The translations under genes and the position numbers were made by a program. Shown here piece after piece: positions 19,343 through 29,973 of a DNA stretch of 64,000 nucleotides. The stretch is from DATFVA01 sp963721075 (lineage in GTDB: Bacteria; Bacteroidota; Ignavibacteria; Ignavibacteriales; Ignavibacteriaceae). The notes below the pieces were generated by a model. It was given only the letters and a program-made list of their open reading frames with translations. It did no database searches and was not told the DNA's origin. Every line of letters begins with the position of its first letter. Position 1 is the stretch's first letter. The stretch is from assembly GCA_963721075.1 (NCBI GenBank), contig CAVRHV010000002.1, forward strand, positions 38,876 through 102,875. The letters run 5' to 3'.

Positions 19343-20995
19343 ATGAAATTGAAGAACTGGAAATCATATCTGACAGGGATAGTAATAATATTATTGTTTT
19401 CGGGATTCTTCCCGGGCCAGGATGATGTATACTTCCAGATTTCCAAGAACATTGATCTTTTTGGAAAGGTTTATAAGGAGATTTCCCTTAATTATGTAGA
19501 TAATATTAATCCCGAACAGTTTATGCGGGCCGGCATTGAGGGGATGCTTAACACACTCGACCCTTATACAATTTTTATAGACGGCGATAAGAAAGATGAG
19601 ATCGATCTGATCACGAACGGTAAATACGGCGGAGTCGGGATATCTATAGGAGTAAGAGGCAGTGCAGTTACGGTAGTTGAAGTGCTTGACGGATATTCGG
19701 CTCAGCGGCAGGGAATCAGGATAGGCGATGAAATTATCGCCGCCGATAGTGTAAAGATCACTCCGGAAAATATTGATGAAGTTTCACAGCTTGTGAAAGG
19801 TGAACCTGGAACAGCAGTACATCTTAAAATAGTGAGGAATGAAGAGCAGGATACGATCAACTTTAATCTTATAAGGGAGGAAGTCATGGTAAAGAACCTG
19901 ACCTACTATGGTTTCGTGCCCGAAAACAGCAATAATGTTTATTTAAAGCTGTCAAGCTTCAGCCGGTCGGCTGCTTCTGAAGTCCTTGATGCCCTGAAGG
20001 AACTGAAAGCACAGAAAGAGATTAAATCGATTGTGTTAGATCTGCGTGGCAATCCGGGCGGACTCCTTGATGTGGCCGCTGATATATGCGACAAGTTCCT
20101 TCCTAAAGGCGATCTTATTGTAACCACAAAGGGAAGAGACGAAACAAATGTGAATCATTATTATGCCGACCAGGAGCCGTTTGTCGGCGATGCAAAGCTT
20201 GTGGTTCTGATAAATCAGGGTTCAGCCTCAGCTTCGGAGATCGTTGCCGGAGCAATGCAGGATCATGACAGGGGAGTAATAATCGGAACAAAATCTTACG
20301 GCAAGGGCTTAGTGCAGACGATTACTCCTTTAAGTTATAATTCTTCATTAAAGATTACCACCGCGAAGTATTATACACCCAGCGGCAGATGTATTCAAAA
20401 AATTAACTATGCTGAAAACAACAAAGTAATATCCGATGCTGATTCAATACTTGACAGCAAATATCTGACTGATAATAAACGTCCTGTTTACGGTGCGGGC
20501 GGCATCACTCCCGACTCAACTGTTGAATACAAAATTGAAGGCGGGATAACACAGGACCTTCTTGCGAAAGGCATCTTCTTTAAATTTGCTGATCATTATT
20601 ATTACAGACATCCGGATGAAAGTTTCAGCTCAATTAAAGATGAAAAGTTATTTTCTGATTTTGAGAAGTATTTAAAGAACGAAAACTTTGAATACAGCTC
20701 TGATGCGGAAAAGGCCGTTGATAAGCTCATTGCAGATGCTGATAAGAAAAAACTTGAGTCATCTATACGTGCGGAGCTTATGCAACTTAAGGAACAATTT
20801 GGTCAGATAGACGGGAGTGAATTTAAAATCTATAAAACGGAAATACTTAAGGAACTGAAATCTGAACTTGCCTCGAGGTACCTTGGTTCCGAGGGAAGGG
20901 TTAAGGAAGCACTTGATAATGATCCGCAGTTTCAGACGGCACTCTCTGTTCTATCAAGTGATAAAGAATACAATAAACTTTTGAATTATCATTAA
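19343..20995 (+). CDS. S41-family carboxyl-terminal processing protease
   Basis: 550 residues. The N-terminus has a hydrophobic signal/anchor (SYLTGIVIILLFSGFFPG). A PDZ domain (about residues 85-175, GGVGISIG and RIGDEIIAADS) precedes the S41 catalytic core, with SIVLDLRGNPGGLLD and NQGSASASEIVAGAMQDHDR, where the serine after GSA is the nucleophile. The general-base lysine lies in GTKSYGKGLVQ, about 26 residues on. A helical extension of about 130 residues ends the protein. It cleaves C-termini of periplasmic proteins. It starts 1 bp after the reconstructed tmk stop. Confidence 0.9.
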   Translation: MKLKNWKSYLTGIVIILLFSGFFPGQDDVYFQISKNIDLFGKVYKEISLNYVDNINPEQFMRAGIEGMLNTLDPYTIFIDGDKKDEIDLITNGKYGGVGISIGVRGSAVTVVEVLDGYSAQRQGIRIGDEIIAADSVKITPENIDEVSQLVKGEPGTAVHLKIVRNEEQDTINFNLIREEVMVKNLTYYGFVPENSNNVYLKLSSFSRSAASEVLDALKELKAQKEIKSIVLDLRGNPGGLLDVAADICDKFLPKGDLIVTTKGRDETNVNHYYADQEPFVGDAKLVVLINQGSASASEIVAGAMQDHDRGVIIGTKSYGKGLVQTITPLSYNSSLKITTAKYYTPSGRCIQKINYAENNKVISDADSILDSKYLTDNKRPVYGAGGITPDSTVEYKIEGGITQDLLAKGIFFKFADHYYYRHPDESFSSIKDEKLFSDFEKYLKNENFEYSSDAEKAVDKLIADADKKKLESSIRAELMQLKEQFGQIDGSEFKIYKTEILKELKSELASRYLGSEGRVKEALDNDPQFQTALSVLSSDKEYNKLLNYH

Positions 20996-21065
20996 AAAAT
21001 ATCATATTTTAATGCATATGTTAGAGGGGAGTTATAATGCTTCCCGTGTACAGATATTTTAAGTT

Positions 21066-21374
21066 ATGGATTTGTCAATAAGAAAAATGAAATCCTTCAG
21101 GGTCATTCAGAGGAAAAATCCTGTATTCGAAAAGTGTCCTTCATGTTCTGCTACCGGGACAATTTACAGATCGCATTCGAGAAACCTGAGAGAGAAACTG
21201 GTGAAGAGGATATCATTTTTGAAATTGTACAGGTGTAAACAGTGCGGATGGAGGGGGTATCGTTCTACTGCAGCAGTGACCGTTAAGTCAGTTCAAACAT
21301 TACTTATATATATTGGTGTGGCGATTATTATCGCCCTGGTTGTAAGAATGATTCTGAGTCGTATTGCATCCTGA
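21066..21374 (+). CDS. Small zinc-ribbon membrane protein, unknown function
   Basis: 102 residues. CPSCSATGTIYRSH (residues of about 24-37) and YRCKQCGWRGYR (about 57-68) supply two CxxC pairs, a classic zinc ribbon. A single hydrophobic helix (LLIYIGVAIIIALVVRMIL) occupies the C-terminus, so the ribbon probably faces the cytoplasm on a tail anchor. No family name is recognised. The ATG at 21066 lacks a Shine-Dalgarno; an ATG at 21087 is another option. The earlier ATG at 21037, with a better Shine-Dalgarno, is in another frame and stops after 14 codons. Confidence 0.6.
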   Translation: MDLSIRKMKSFRVIQRKNPVFEKCPSCSATGTIYRSHSRNLREKLVKRISFLKLYRCKQCGWRGYRSTAAVTVKSVQTLLIYIGVAIIIALVVRMILSRIAS

Positions 21375-21497
21375 TGCGTGTATGGCCGGATACCGGCTTG
21401 AAATTCTGATCTTTAAGAAGCATCATTTTATACCGTGTGTTTGCCTGTCGTAAAAGTACCATTGCAGTAAAAAATCTAATGTGAAATGAAATAGCTA

Positions 21498-22922
21498 ATG
21501 GATCCTTCCGTAAAGCAGAAAATTAAAAGTATAGTCGGGAACATTAATTTCAGCGACACTCCCGAAGACAAGATCACCTACTCGTACGACGCTACCCCCC
21601 TTATAACTCAGTATCCGGAAGCAATAGTTTTCCCCGAAAGCGAAGAACAAATATCCCGCATATTGGAACTCGCAAACAATGAGAGATTTGCGGTAGTGCC
21701 CAGAGGATCGGGAACAGGATTGAGCGGGGGAGCGATCCCGGTTGAGAATTCTGTTGTTGTAGTGATGACGAAATGGAACAGAATCCTGGAGATAGACACT
21801 GCCAACCTCACAGCCCTTGTTGAACCCGGAGTGGTGACCGGAATGCTCCAGCGGGAGGTTGAAAAGTCGGGACTTTTTTATCCGCCGGATCCCGGCAGTG
21901 TAAATGTCTGCACTATTGGAGGCAATGTTGCAAATAATGCCGGAGGGCTAAGAGGACTTAAGTACGGCGTTACAAAAAATTATGTGCTTGGCGTAGAAAT
22001 GGTACTCCCAAACGGCCAACTTCTGAAAACAGGCGGTAAAAATATGAAGGATGTTGCCGGGTATAACCTGAGAGACTTTATTGTGGGCAGTGAAGGTACG
22101 CTTGGTATAATCACAAAGATCCTGCTTAAACTGATTCCAAAACCTACTTACTCAATCACTTTTCTTGCATACTTTGACAAGCTTGATGACGCAGCCCGTG
22201 CGGTAGCAGGAATTATATCGGCACATATCACACCATCAATGATGGAGTTTCTCGATAAGACAACGATTAATTGTGTGGAGGATTATACTCATATAGGACT
22301 TCCAGTAAACAGCGAAGCGGTTTTGCTGATTGAGGTTGACGGCAGAGGCAGTGCTGTGCAGGATGACGCTGATTCAATCCAGGTAATCCTTAAGAAGAAC
22401 AAATGCTCTTACCTGAAATCTGCGCGCGACGAGGTTGAAGCAGAGTCGTTAAAAACTGCCCGAAGAACGGCATTCAGTGCGCTTGCCAGAAAAAAGCCTA
22501 CAACGATACTTGAAGATGCTACAGTGCCGCGCAGCGAACTGCCTGTTATGATTGAAAAAGTTAACGAAGCCGCCCGTAAATTTGATGTGGTATTTGGAAA
22601 TTTCGGACACGCAGGAGACGGCAATATTCATCCTACCTGCCTTACTGACGAAAGAGATAAGAATGAAATTATCCGGGCTCATCGCGCATTCGAGTTTATT
22701 TTTAATGAAGCGGTTAAGCTGGGCGGAACAATAACAGGGGAACATGGCACCGGTTTAGCGAAAAAGCAATTCCTTGAGAGTGTGGCGGGGATACCAGGAC
22801 TGGAAATGATGAAGAAAATTAAAGCCTCAATTGATGAAAACAATATTCTGAATCCGGGAAAAATATTCTCATTAAAACCTAAGTGCGAAGTTCTATTTCC
22901 GGCAGATAAAAAATTAACCTGA
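21498..22922 (+). CDS. glcD: FAD-linked glycolate/lactate oxidase subunit GlcD
   Basis: 474 residues, typical for GlcD and D-lactate dehydrogenase-type oxidases. The FAD_binding_4 domain shows PRGSGTGLSGGAIPV (about residue 73), DPGSVNVCTIGGNVANNAGG (about residue 132) and GSEGTLGIITKI. The C-terminal oxidase domain shows GNFGHAGDGNIHPT and GGTITGEHGTGL, with the conserved histidines. It oxidises a 2-hydroxyacid and passes electrons to the iron-sulfur subunit GlcF, encoded immediately downstream, and from there to quinone. The exact substrate (glycolate or D-lactate) cannot be told from sequence. Confidence 0.92.
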   Translation: MDPSVKQKIKSIVGNINFSDTPEDKITYSYDATPLITQYPEAIVFPESEEQISRILELANNERFAVVPRGSGTGLSGGAIPVENSVVVVMTKWNRILEIDTANLTALVEPGVVTGMLQREVEKSGLFYPPDPGSVNVCTIGGNVANNAGGLRGLKYGVTKNYVLGVEMVLPNGQLLKTGGKNMKDVAGYNLRDFIVGSEGTLGIITKILLKLIPKPTYSITFLAYFDKLDDAARAVAGIISAHITPSMMEFLDKTTINCVEDYTHIGLPVNSEAVLLIEVDGRGSAVQDDADSIQVILKKNKCSYLKSARDEVEAESLKTARRTAFSALARKKPTTILEDATVPRSELPVMIEKVNEAARKFDVVFGNFGHAGDGNIHPTCLTDERDKNEIIRAHRAFEFIFNEAVKLGGTITGEHGTGLAKKQFLESVAGIPGLEMMKKIKASIDENNILNPGKIFSLKPKCEVLFPADKKLT

Positions 22923-24301
22923 AATCAATACTCAGGATTCAATTAAAATTAACCCTATAACCGAAATAAAAGACTTAACAGAAATTTACACGCAGTGCAT
23001 CCATTGCGGAATGTGTCTGAGCTCTTGTCCCACTTATGTGCTTACAGGAAAAGAAACTTCCTCACCAAGAGGGAGGATCAGGCTGATAAAATCTGTTGCG
23101 GAAGGTACATTACCAATAACTGATACGTTCGCTTATGAAATGAATTTCTGTCTCGACTGTCAGGCATGTGAGTCTGCCTGTCCTGCGGGTGTTAAGTATG
23201 GCAGGATGGTAGAGGCCGCCAGGGTTGAGGTAGAGAGTCAGGGATATGCATTACCCATAAAGTCATTCTTTCTTAAAAGAATCCTTCCTTTCAGGAGTCT
23301 GCTTCGGTTTTCCGCAAGGCTGATAAGGTTATATCAGCAAACAGGACTGCAGAAATTGATTCGGTCGACGGGAATATTAAATACGCTTTTTCCCCGATTA
23401 GCTGAAATTGAACAATTTTCTCCTGAAATACCCTCAGAGTTTAGTGATTCATTTATAAAGGAGTATAACCCTCCCGCTAATCAGATGATTGAACCATCCG
23501 CTCAACGATTGGTTACTGAGCCTCCTAAAACGGATTCGGAGCATTCATACGGAGCTGAACGGAAATTTGAAAACAAAATACAGGCTGGCATTCTCAATCG
23601 GCTGTCTGATGGATGTATTACTTCCCGAAGTGAATAAAGATACCGTTGAGCTTCTCAATAAATTAGGCGCGCTGGTTATTTCTCCCTCCGGACAGGCCTG
23701 CTGCGGCTCGCTTAATGCACACAATGGTGATATGGGAACGGCAAAAAAGCTTGCCAGGAAGAACATCGAAGCATTCAGCAGATATGATTATGATTACCTT
23801 ATCTCCAATTCTGCCGGCTGCGGTGCTTTTATGAAAGAGTATGGAGAACTGTTTAAAGATGACCCCGAGCTTGCTGATCCAGCCAAAAAATTCTCTTCAA
23901 AAGTAAAAGACCTTACCGAATTCTTAGCTGAGATAGATCTGCCCGCCGGGAAAATCACTAACAAACAGAGCATCACTTATCATGATGCCTGTCATCTGGT
24001 GCATACACAGAAAATTTATAAAGAACCACGAGATATTTTGAACAGGATCGAGGGATTAGAACTTATCCCGCTGGAAGATTCCACAGTATGCTGCGGGAGT
24101 GCAGGAATTTATAACCTGATGCACACCGATACATCCCTTAAACTGTTGGAAAACAAATTGAAAAATATATGTAATACAAATGCAGAGGTAGTCTTAACCG
24201 GGAATCCCGGATGTATGCTACAGATTAAGTTTGGCGCTGAAAAGTTCGGAAAAAAAATAAGGATTGAACATACCGCTTCTTTTATAAATAAACTTTTTTA
24301 G
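22918..24301 (+). CDS. glcF: Iron-sulfur subunit GlcF, frameshifted near 23575; start codon unclear
   Basis: The frame is open from just before the glcD stop, but no ATG/GTG/TTG is available before CIHCGMCLSSCP, the first 4Fe-4S motif; 23011, the first ATG, lies inside it. The second cluster motif is CLDCQACESACP. The frame stops at 23635-23637, while the next frame carries AFSIGCLMDVLLPEVN, CCGSLNAHNGD and CCGSAGIYNLMHTD, the two CCG domains. A single extra base in the A-rich stretch at about 23565-23585 explains the break. Joined, the protein has about 460 residues. The missing start suggests a second indel or a rare start codon. GlcF relays electrons from GlcD to the quinone pool. Confidence 0.85.
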
Positions 24302-24731
24302 TGTGATGAAGAAAGTATGTCTTCCTTCAGACAAAATATCACTGACCGTTAAGATAAAAACCGTTGAAATCCTCAACATAATTTGGCAGTGATAACGATA
24401 AATTCAATCATAATTATACCCGTCGAGTCACTTATTTAAGACTTATTAAGAGTTACCTGATAAACTCTTCATAAAGAGCAAATAATATTGATTAAAAGTA
24501 TAATTATAGCCTCAAACTTTTTTGCATTATATACATAATTTTTTAATTTTGGCAATTAACTAAAATTCACTTTGTTATAATTTTACTATCTTCTGGCACA
24601 GCTTTAAGAGTTGGGCTGAGAACTTTTTTACCTTTAGATACATTTAGAAAATGAGATTTTTTTCAGGTGCAGACACACTGTTTGAGGATTTTTATTGTTC
24701 AAAAATCAACCTGCAATCTCAGGAATAACTA
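24302..24731. other. AT-rich leader region upstream of the respiratory operon
   Basis: 430 bp with no gene. It must contain the promoter of the long ACIII-oxidase operon. It is strongly AT-rich from 24470 to 24660. I saw no riboswitch-like or strong terminator structure; TGTCT/AGACA at about 24318-24333 is only a weak hairpin. Confidence 0.6.
24549..24581 (+). promoter_or_regulatory. Candidate promoter of the ACIII operon
   Basis: TTGGCA (24549-24554) and TATAAT (24576-24581) are separated by 21 bp, longer than the 17 bp of a standard sigma-70 promoter. A TTTG at 24548-24551 could instead serve as the upstream box of a Bacteroidetes-type promoter. This is a guess from box resemblance only. 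Confidence 0.25.
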
Positions 24732-25301
24732 ATGAAAAAATCTTTACTTGATTACACCCTTCGGATCCGTGTTCCGGTTACGATCTTTGTCATTATTGCC
24801 TCTTTTACAATTACCTACTTTGCAGGTAAAGCCGAGCGTGACGGTGTTGGATACCAGCCGACCCAGCCAATCAATTTTTCTCACAATCTTCATGCAGGAC
24901 AGATGAAAATCGACTGTCAGTACTGTCATACAGGTGTGGAGAAATCAAGGCACGCTATGGTTCCGCCGGTTAATACTTGTATGAATTGTCATAAGATAGC
25001 AAGAAAAGACAGACCGGAAATTCAAAAACTTACAGCTTACTATAATGAAGGTAAGGCACTTCCATGGAAAAGAATTCATAAGACACCCGACTTCACATAT
25101 TTTAATCACAGCGTCCATGTTAATAAAGGAATTGATTGTGTGAACTGCCATGGTGAAGTGAAGAATATGGATAAGGTCCTCCAGGTAAACTCTTTTACAA
25201 TGTCGGCTTGTCTTGACTGTCATAGAAACGCTCATGATCGTCTGCCTGACGTTAAAGGTATAACTAAAGGTCCCGACAATTGCTGGGCATGCCATCGTTA
25301 A
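24732..25301 (+). CDS. actA: Alternative complex III pentaheme cytochrome c, ActA
   Basis: 189 residues with one N-terminal membrane helix (about residues 12-31) and exactly five CxxCH heme sites, with first cysteines at residues 62, 83, 136, 160 and 184. ActA of ACIII is a membrane-anchored pentaheme cytochrome, and the gene order that follows (B, C, D, E, F) confirms it. It takes electrons from the ActB iron-sulfur clusters in the periplasm. The last heme site lies at the very C-terminus (CWACHR). Confidence 0.92.
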   Translation: MKKSLLDYTLRIRVPVTIFVIIASFTITYFAGKAERDGVGYQPTQPINFSHNLHAGQMKIDCQYCHTGVEKSRHAMVPPVNTCMNCHKIARKDRPEIQKLTAYYNEGKALPWKRIHKTPDFTYFNHSVHVNKGIDCVNCHGEVKNMDKVLQVNSFTMSACLDCHRNAHDRLPDVKGITKGPDNCWACHR

Positions 25302-25312
25302 CAGGAGATGAA

Positions 25313-25513
25313 ATGGAATCAGTGAAATCAAATCGCAAAAACATAAATCGTAAAAAGTTTTTTTCTTCCATCGGCACAGGAATATTCGGCTATTTTGTAA
25401 TTAAGTCGATTCCATTTTCTTTTCTCAGAAAGAAAGAGAATGATAAAGAAGTAGTAATAGCAATAAATCCCGATGCCGTAAGCAGAACAAATATAGGTGA
25501 TAAGAATGCCTGA
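25313..25513 (+). CDS. Small anchored protein in the ACIII operon
   Basis: 66 residues, starting at an ATG with AGGAG 5 bases upstream (25303-25307). An upstream in-frame ATG at 25280 lies inside actA and is less likely. The N-terminus is strongly basic (KSNRKNINRKKFF) and leads into one hydrophobic segment (SSIGTGIFGYFVIKSIPFSF), followed by a short charged tail. It looks like a Tat-like or simple membrane anchor without a cargo domain. It overlaps the ActB start by 8 bp. I do not recognise a family. It may be an accessory or assembly subunit of ACIII. Confidence 0.6.
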   Translation: MESVKSNRKNINRKKFFSSIGTGIFGYFVIKSIPFSFLRKKENDKEVVIAINPDAVSRTNIGDKNA

Positions 25514-28500
25514 AAATAAGGACAATATTAAAAACAGCAATTCAGAAAACACACCTGATGTTAATTACTGGCAGAGTCTGGAAGAGTTATACAGAGATCC
25601 TAAGGTATTGGCAGCCAGTCACCATGAATTTAAAGAAGGCGTTACGGATGATTTTAGTCCCCTAAAGCTTCCCGGATTATCCAGAAGAAAATTTCTTGCG
25701 CTTGTAGGAGCTTCCGCAGCACTTGCCGGAGCCGGGTGTTCGGATTATCGTGACAAAGGCGATATAATTCCGTACATAAAGAAACCCGAAGAAATTACAT
25801 TGGGTAAAGCAAACTATTACGCTTCAACCTGCAATGCCTGCGCAAAACGCATGCGGTATTTTAATAAAGACCCGTGAAGGAAGGCCGATAAAGGCTGATG
25901 GAAATCCGGATCATCCCGTAAGCAAGGGAAAGCTTTGTGCAAAAGGTCATGCAAGTATACTTAACCTTTATGATCCTGAGAGACTGCAGGGTCCGAGAAA
26001 AAGAAACGGCGGAACCATCGATAAAATATCGTGGCTGAATGCCGACGAAGAAATTTCGGAAGCGCTAGCCAAAGCCGGCAGTAAAGAAATTGCCCTGGTT
26101 TCAAAGAAAATTAATTCGCCTACAGGAAAGAAGGTTCTGGATGATTTTAAGGCGAAGTACCCCTCTGCAAAAGTTTACTCATATGAACTCTTTAATGATG
26201 CAGTTAAGAATTCTGCCTGGCAGAAAAGTTACGGCAGCGGTTCATTCCCTTTGATCAAATGGAATAAAGCAAAGATCATTGTGGCACTGGAATCTGATTT
26301 TCTCGGTACGGATGGCAATACCGTTGAAAATGCACGACTGTTTGCAGAAGGCAGGGATGTTTCAGATCTAAAGAATTTTAACAGACTCTATGTTGTTGAA
26401 GGAAATATGACGTTGACCGGCAGTAACGCCGACTACAGGATGCGGCTTAACCCTCTTGCTCAGTCTGAACTTGTGGAGATGCTGATCAGTGAGCTTGGCG
26501 GGGGAAATGGGCCTTCAGCCGAAAATTTTGCACAGAAACACAACCTGCCATTGAAGTCAATTAAACACATGATTTCAGACCTTAATAAGTATAGGGGCAG
26601 TTCAATTGTGTATGCAGGTTATAACCTGCCTGAAGGAGTTCATTTAGCCGTAAATCATTTGAATAATATGCTCGGCAATGATGCAATGTATCATACAGAT
26701 CAGTCGGAGTATTCAGTTCTACCTTTATCTTCAAAAGATGAATGGACTTCACTGATTGCTAATATGAAGAACGGAAACGTAGCCGCGGTGATTCATTACG
26801 ACAGCAATCCTGTTTATCATCTTCCGGATGACTATGGTTACAAAGACGCGCTTGGTAAAGTACCTCTTATTATAAGCCTGACCGAAAGCGAAAACGAATC
26901 TTCTGAACCTGCAGATTACCTTCTGCCGATAAATCATACATTTGAATCGTGGGGTGATGCAAAAACAAGAACAGGATTTTCATCGCTTCAACAGCCGGTT
27001 ATCTGGCCGATTTTTGATACCAGACAGAAAGAAGCTGTGCTTCTTAACTGGATTAACGGAGAGCCGGCTAAATTTGATTTCAAAGTTTACCACAAATACC
27101 TGATGAAGAACTGGAAGGATAATATTTATTCTTCCGTAAAACCTGCGATGGATTTTAATCAGTACTGGTTTGGGGTACTTCAGGACGGCGTTGCAGTTAC
27201 AGGAGAAAGTACCGGACCGAAAGGTACTTTTAATGCATCAGCTTTCCAGTCTTCCGGAAATAAATCAGAAGAATCAAATGGATATACTGTTGTACTGAGA
27301 GAAAGTTATGCAACAGGTGACGGTTCTTTTGCCAACAACGGCTGGATGCAGGAACTGCCTCATCCTGTTTCGAAAATAACATGGGATAATTACGCTGCAA
27401 TATCGAATGATACCGCAAAAGACCTAGGAGTTAAATCAGATGATCTTGTAGAAATTGAAGTTGAAGGCCGCAAGCTTCAGATGCCGGTATTCATTCAGCC
27501 CGGTTCAGCAGACAAAACACTTACTATTGAACTTGGCTACGGCAGATCAAAAGTAGGAATTGTTGGCACCGGCGTTGGATTCAATGCTAATGTGCTCTTA
27601 TCTAAGGAGGGTGGTATTTCTCCCTGGATCTATTCCGGTGCAAGTGTAAAAAAGGCAGGCGGTACCTATAAACTTGTGACTGCGCAGGAACATCACGCAT
27701 TTGACAAAGACTTAACGCGGGATGCGGTTGAAAAAAGACATATTATCCGAGAAGGAACGGTTGAAGAATATAAAAAGAACCCCGGTTTTATTCGTGAAGA
27801 GAGTGAAGAAGAAAATAAATCTCTTTATCCTGAGTATGAATACACGGGAGTTAAATGGGGAATGGCAATTGATCTGAACAAATGTCTTGGCTGCGGTGAG
27901 TGTGTTGTGGCCTGCCATTCAGAGAACAACGTGCCGATAGTTGGAAAAGATCAGGTAGATAAGGGCAGAGAGATGCACTGGCTTAGAATCGACCGGTATT
28001 ATTCTGGTTCAATTGATGAGCCTAAAGTGAGTGCGCAGCCTATGTTGTGTCAGCAGTGCGACCATGCACCCTGCGAGAATGTATGTCCCGTGGTTGCCAC
28101 GACCCATAGTCCTGATGGTCTCAACCAGATGGTTTACAACAGGTGCGTAGGTACGAGATACTGCTCGAACAACTGTCCTTATAAAGTAAGAAGATTTAAC
28201 TTCTTTAATTTCAGAGATCACTTCAGAGATTCCTACCAGGAGAATAATCTGTTTAATCTCATTTATAATCCCGAGGTAACGATAAGATCACGCGGTGTAA
28301 TGGAGAAATGTACGTTCTGTATTCAGCGTATAATGGAAGCCAGGGCGGATGCAATAAGAGAGAAAAGGGATTTGAAAGGTTCGGATGTAAAAACGGCCTG
28401 CCAGGAAGCCTGCAGTACAAGCGCAATCAAATTCGGCGATATAAATGATAAAGAATCAGATTTCCATAAGTACAGGAATCATGAATTAGGATATTATGTA

Positions 28501-28575
28501 CTCGAGTTTGTGAATACACGTCCCAATGTTACATACATTGCCAAATTAAGAAATACTCATTCGGAGGAAGTTTAA
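25506..28575 (+). CDS. actB: Alternative complex III iron-sulfur/molybdopterin-like subunit ActB, frameshifted at ~25845
   Basis: About 1020 residues when joined. The first frame ends at 25877, and the second carries ACGILIKTREGRPIKADGN. Removing one A from AAAA (25844-25847) joins them as CNACANACGIL. The N-terminus has a twin-arginine signal with a lipobox (RRKFLALVGASAALAGAGC). A molybdopterin-oxidoreductase-like domain fills the first 650 residues; in ACIII it lacks the cofactor. The C-terminal ferredoxin-like part shows CLGCGECVVACH, CQQCDHAPCENVCP, CVGTRYCSNNCP and CTFCIQRI...CQEAC, consistent with three 4Fe-4S and one 3Fe-4S cluster. The ATG at 25506 is preceded by AGGTGAT; a GTG at 25497 is in frame. 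Confidence 0.92.
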
Positions 28576-29973
28576 TTGAAAGAACCAGAGATTACTGATT
28601 ATCCATTTGTTGACTACTCCAGGGAGCTTCCGGTAGTAGAAGGCGGTCTGACCCGTGCCGAGATCGAACAGATAGTAGCCAAACCGATGGATACTAAACC
28701 GACGAAGAAATACCTTATTGCACTCACGGTATCGGTTAGTTTCCTTCTGTTCGGAGCTATTTGTCTTGCCATAAGTTTTTATTACGGCGTCGGCATGTGG
28801 GGTAATGATCAGCCTGTTGCCTGGGGATTTCCGATTATTAACTTCGTCTTCTGGGTAGGTATAGGACATGCAGGAACACTCATTTCGGCGATACTTTTTC
28901 TCTTAAGACAGAGATGGAGAACCGGTATAGCCAGATTCGCAGAGGCAATGACGATATTTGCGGTTATGTGCGCGGGACTTTTTCCTCTGATCCACGTTGG
29001 TCGTCCTTGGCTGGCGGGCTACCTGATTCCTTATCCTAATCAGCACAGTTTATGGGTAAACTTTATTTCACCGCTTGTTTGGGACGTATTTGCCGTATCT
29101 ACATACTTTACAGTATCCCTGGTATTCTGGTATACGGGACTCATTCCTGATTTTGCAATGCTGCGTGACAGGACCACATCAAAAGTTAAGAAGCTGATTT
29201 ACAGGATATTTAGTCTTGGCTGGAGGCATTCAAACCGTCAATGGCAGCATTATGAGAAAGCATATATGATTCTGGCCGGACTCGCAACCCCGCTGGTTCT
29301 GTCTGTTCACACAGTGGTTAGTTTTGACTTTGCTGTTGCGGTGCTTCCCGGATGGCATTCAACCATATTTCCACCTTATTTTGTTGCAGGCGCTATATTC
29401 TCGGGGTTTGCAATGGTAGTTACAGTTCTGATTTTCGTTAGAAAAGTATTCGACCTGGAAAACATCATAACGATCAATCACCTTGATAATATGAACAAAG
29501 TTATCCTGCTAACGGGATCTATGGTTGGTTATGCATATGGTACAGAATTCTTTATGGCGTGGTACAGCGGCAATCCTATCGAACAATTTGTTTTTATAAA
29601 CCGTGCTTTTGGTCCTTTTGCATGGTCGTACTGGATAATGGTCAGCTGTAACGTTCTCTTCCCGCAGCTGTTCTGGTTCAGAAAAATACGAAGGTCTGTT
29701 CCAATTATGCTGGTTATAGCTATACTGGTTAACGTTGGTATGTGGTTCGAAAGATTTGTAATTGTAGTGACTTCACTGCACAGAGATTTTCTTCCGTCGA
29801 GCTGGGGAACCTTCGTTCCCACAATATTTGATATTGGAATACTCGCCGGTAGTTTCGGTTTATTCTTTACTCTCGTAATTCTTTTTACAAAAACATTACC
29901 TGTAGTTTCAATGTCGGAGGTGAAGGCAATGTCAGAGGGTGCACAGCCTTCTCATCACGGAGGTCATGAATAA
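28576..29973 (+). CDS. actC: Alternative complex III NrfD/PsrC-like membrane subunit ActC
   Basis: 465 residues with about ten membrane helices, the NrfD/PsrC fold that holds the quinol site in ACIII. Recognisable parts are WGFPIINFVFWVGIGHAGTLISAILFLLRQ and LIHVGRPWL near residues 78 and 138. It starts at a TTG with GGAGGAAG directly upstream, so the start is well supported. The stop overlaps the next gene by one base. It probably works with ActF, a paralogous membrane subunit, in quinol oxidation and proton translocation. Confidence 0.93.
   Translation: MKEPEITDYPFVDYSRELPVVEGGLTRAEIEQIVAKPMDTKPTKKYLIALTVSVSFLLFGAICLAISFYYGVGMWGNDQPVAWGFPIINFVFWVGIGHAGTLISAILFLLRQRWRTGIARFAEAMTIFAVMCAGLFPLIHVGRPWLAGYLIPYPNQHSLWVNFISPLVWDVFAVSTYFTVSLVFWYTGLIPDFAMLRDRTTSKVKKLIYRIFSLGWRHSNRQWQHYEKAYMILAGLATPLVLSVHTVVSFDFAVAVLPGWHSTIFPPYFVAGAIFSGFAMVVTVLIFVRKVFDLENIITINHLDNMNKVILLTGSMVGYAYGTEFFMAWYSGNPIEQFVFINRAFGPFAWSYWIMVSCNVLFPQLFWFRKIRRSVPIMLVIAILVNVGMWFERFVIVVTSLHRDFLPSSWGTFVPTIFDIGILAGSFGLFFTLVILFTKTLPVVSMSEVKAMSEGAQPSHHGGHE

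Noticed and set aside
21037..21081. Short frame starting at ATG 21037 with a good Shine-Dalgarno
   Set aside because: Only 14 codons, and in a different frame from the zinc-ribbon gene; no single indel joins it sensibly.
21385..21397. GCCGG-ATA-CCGGC hairpin after the zinc-ribbon gene
   Set aside because: The stem is short, and no T run follows, so it is not called a terminator.
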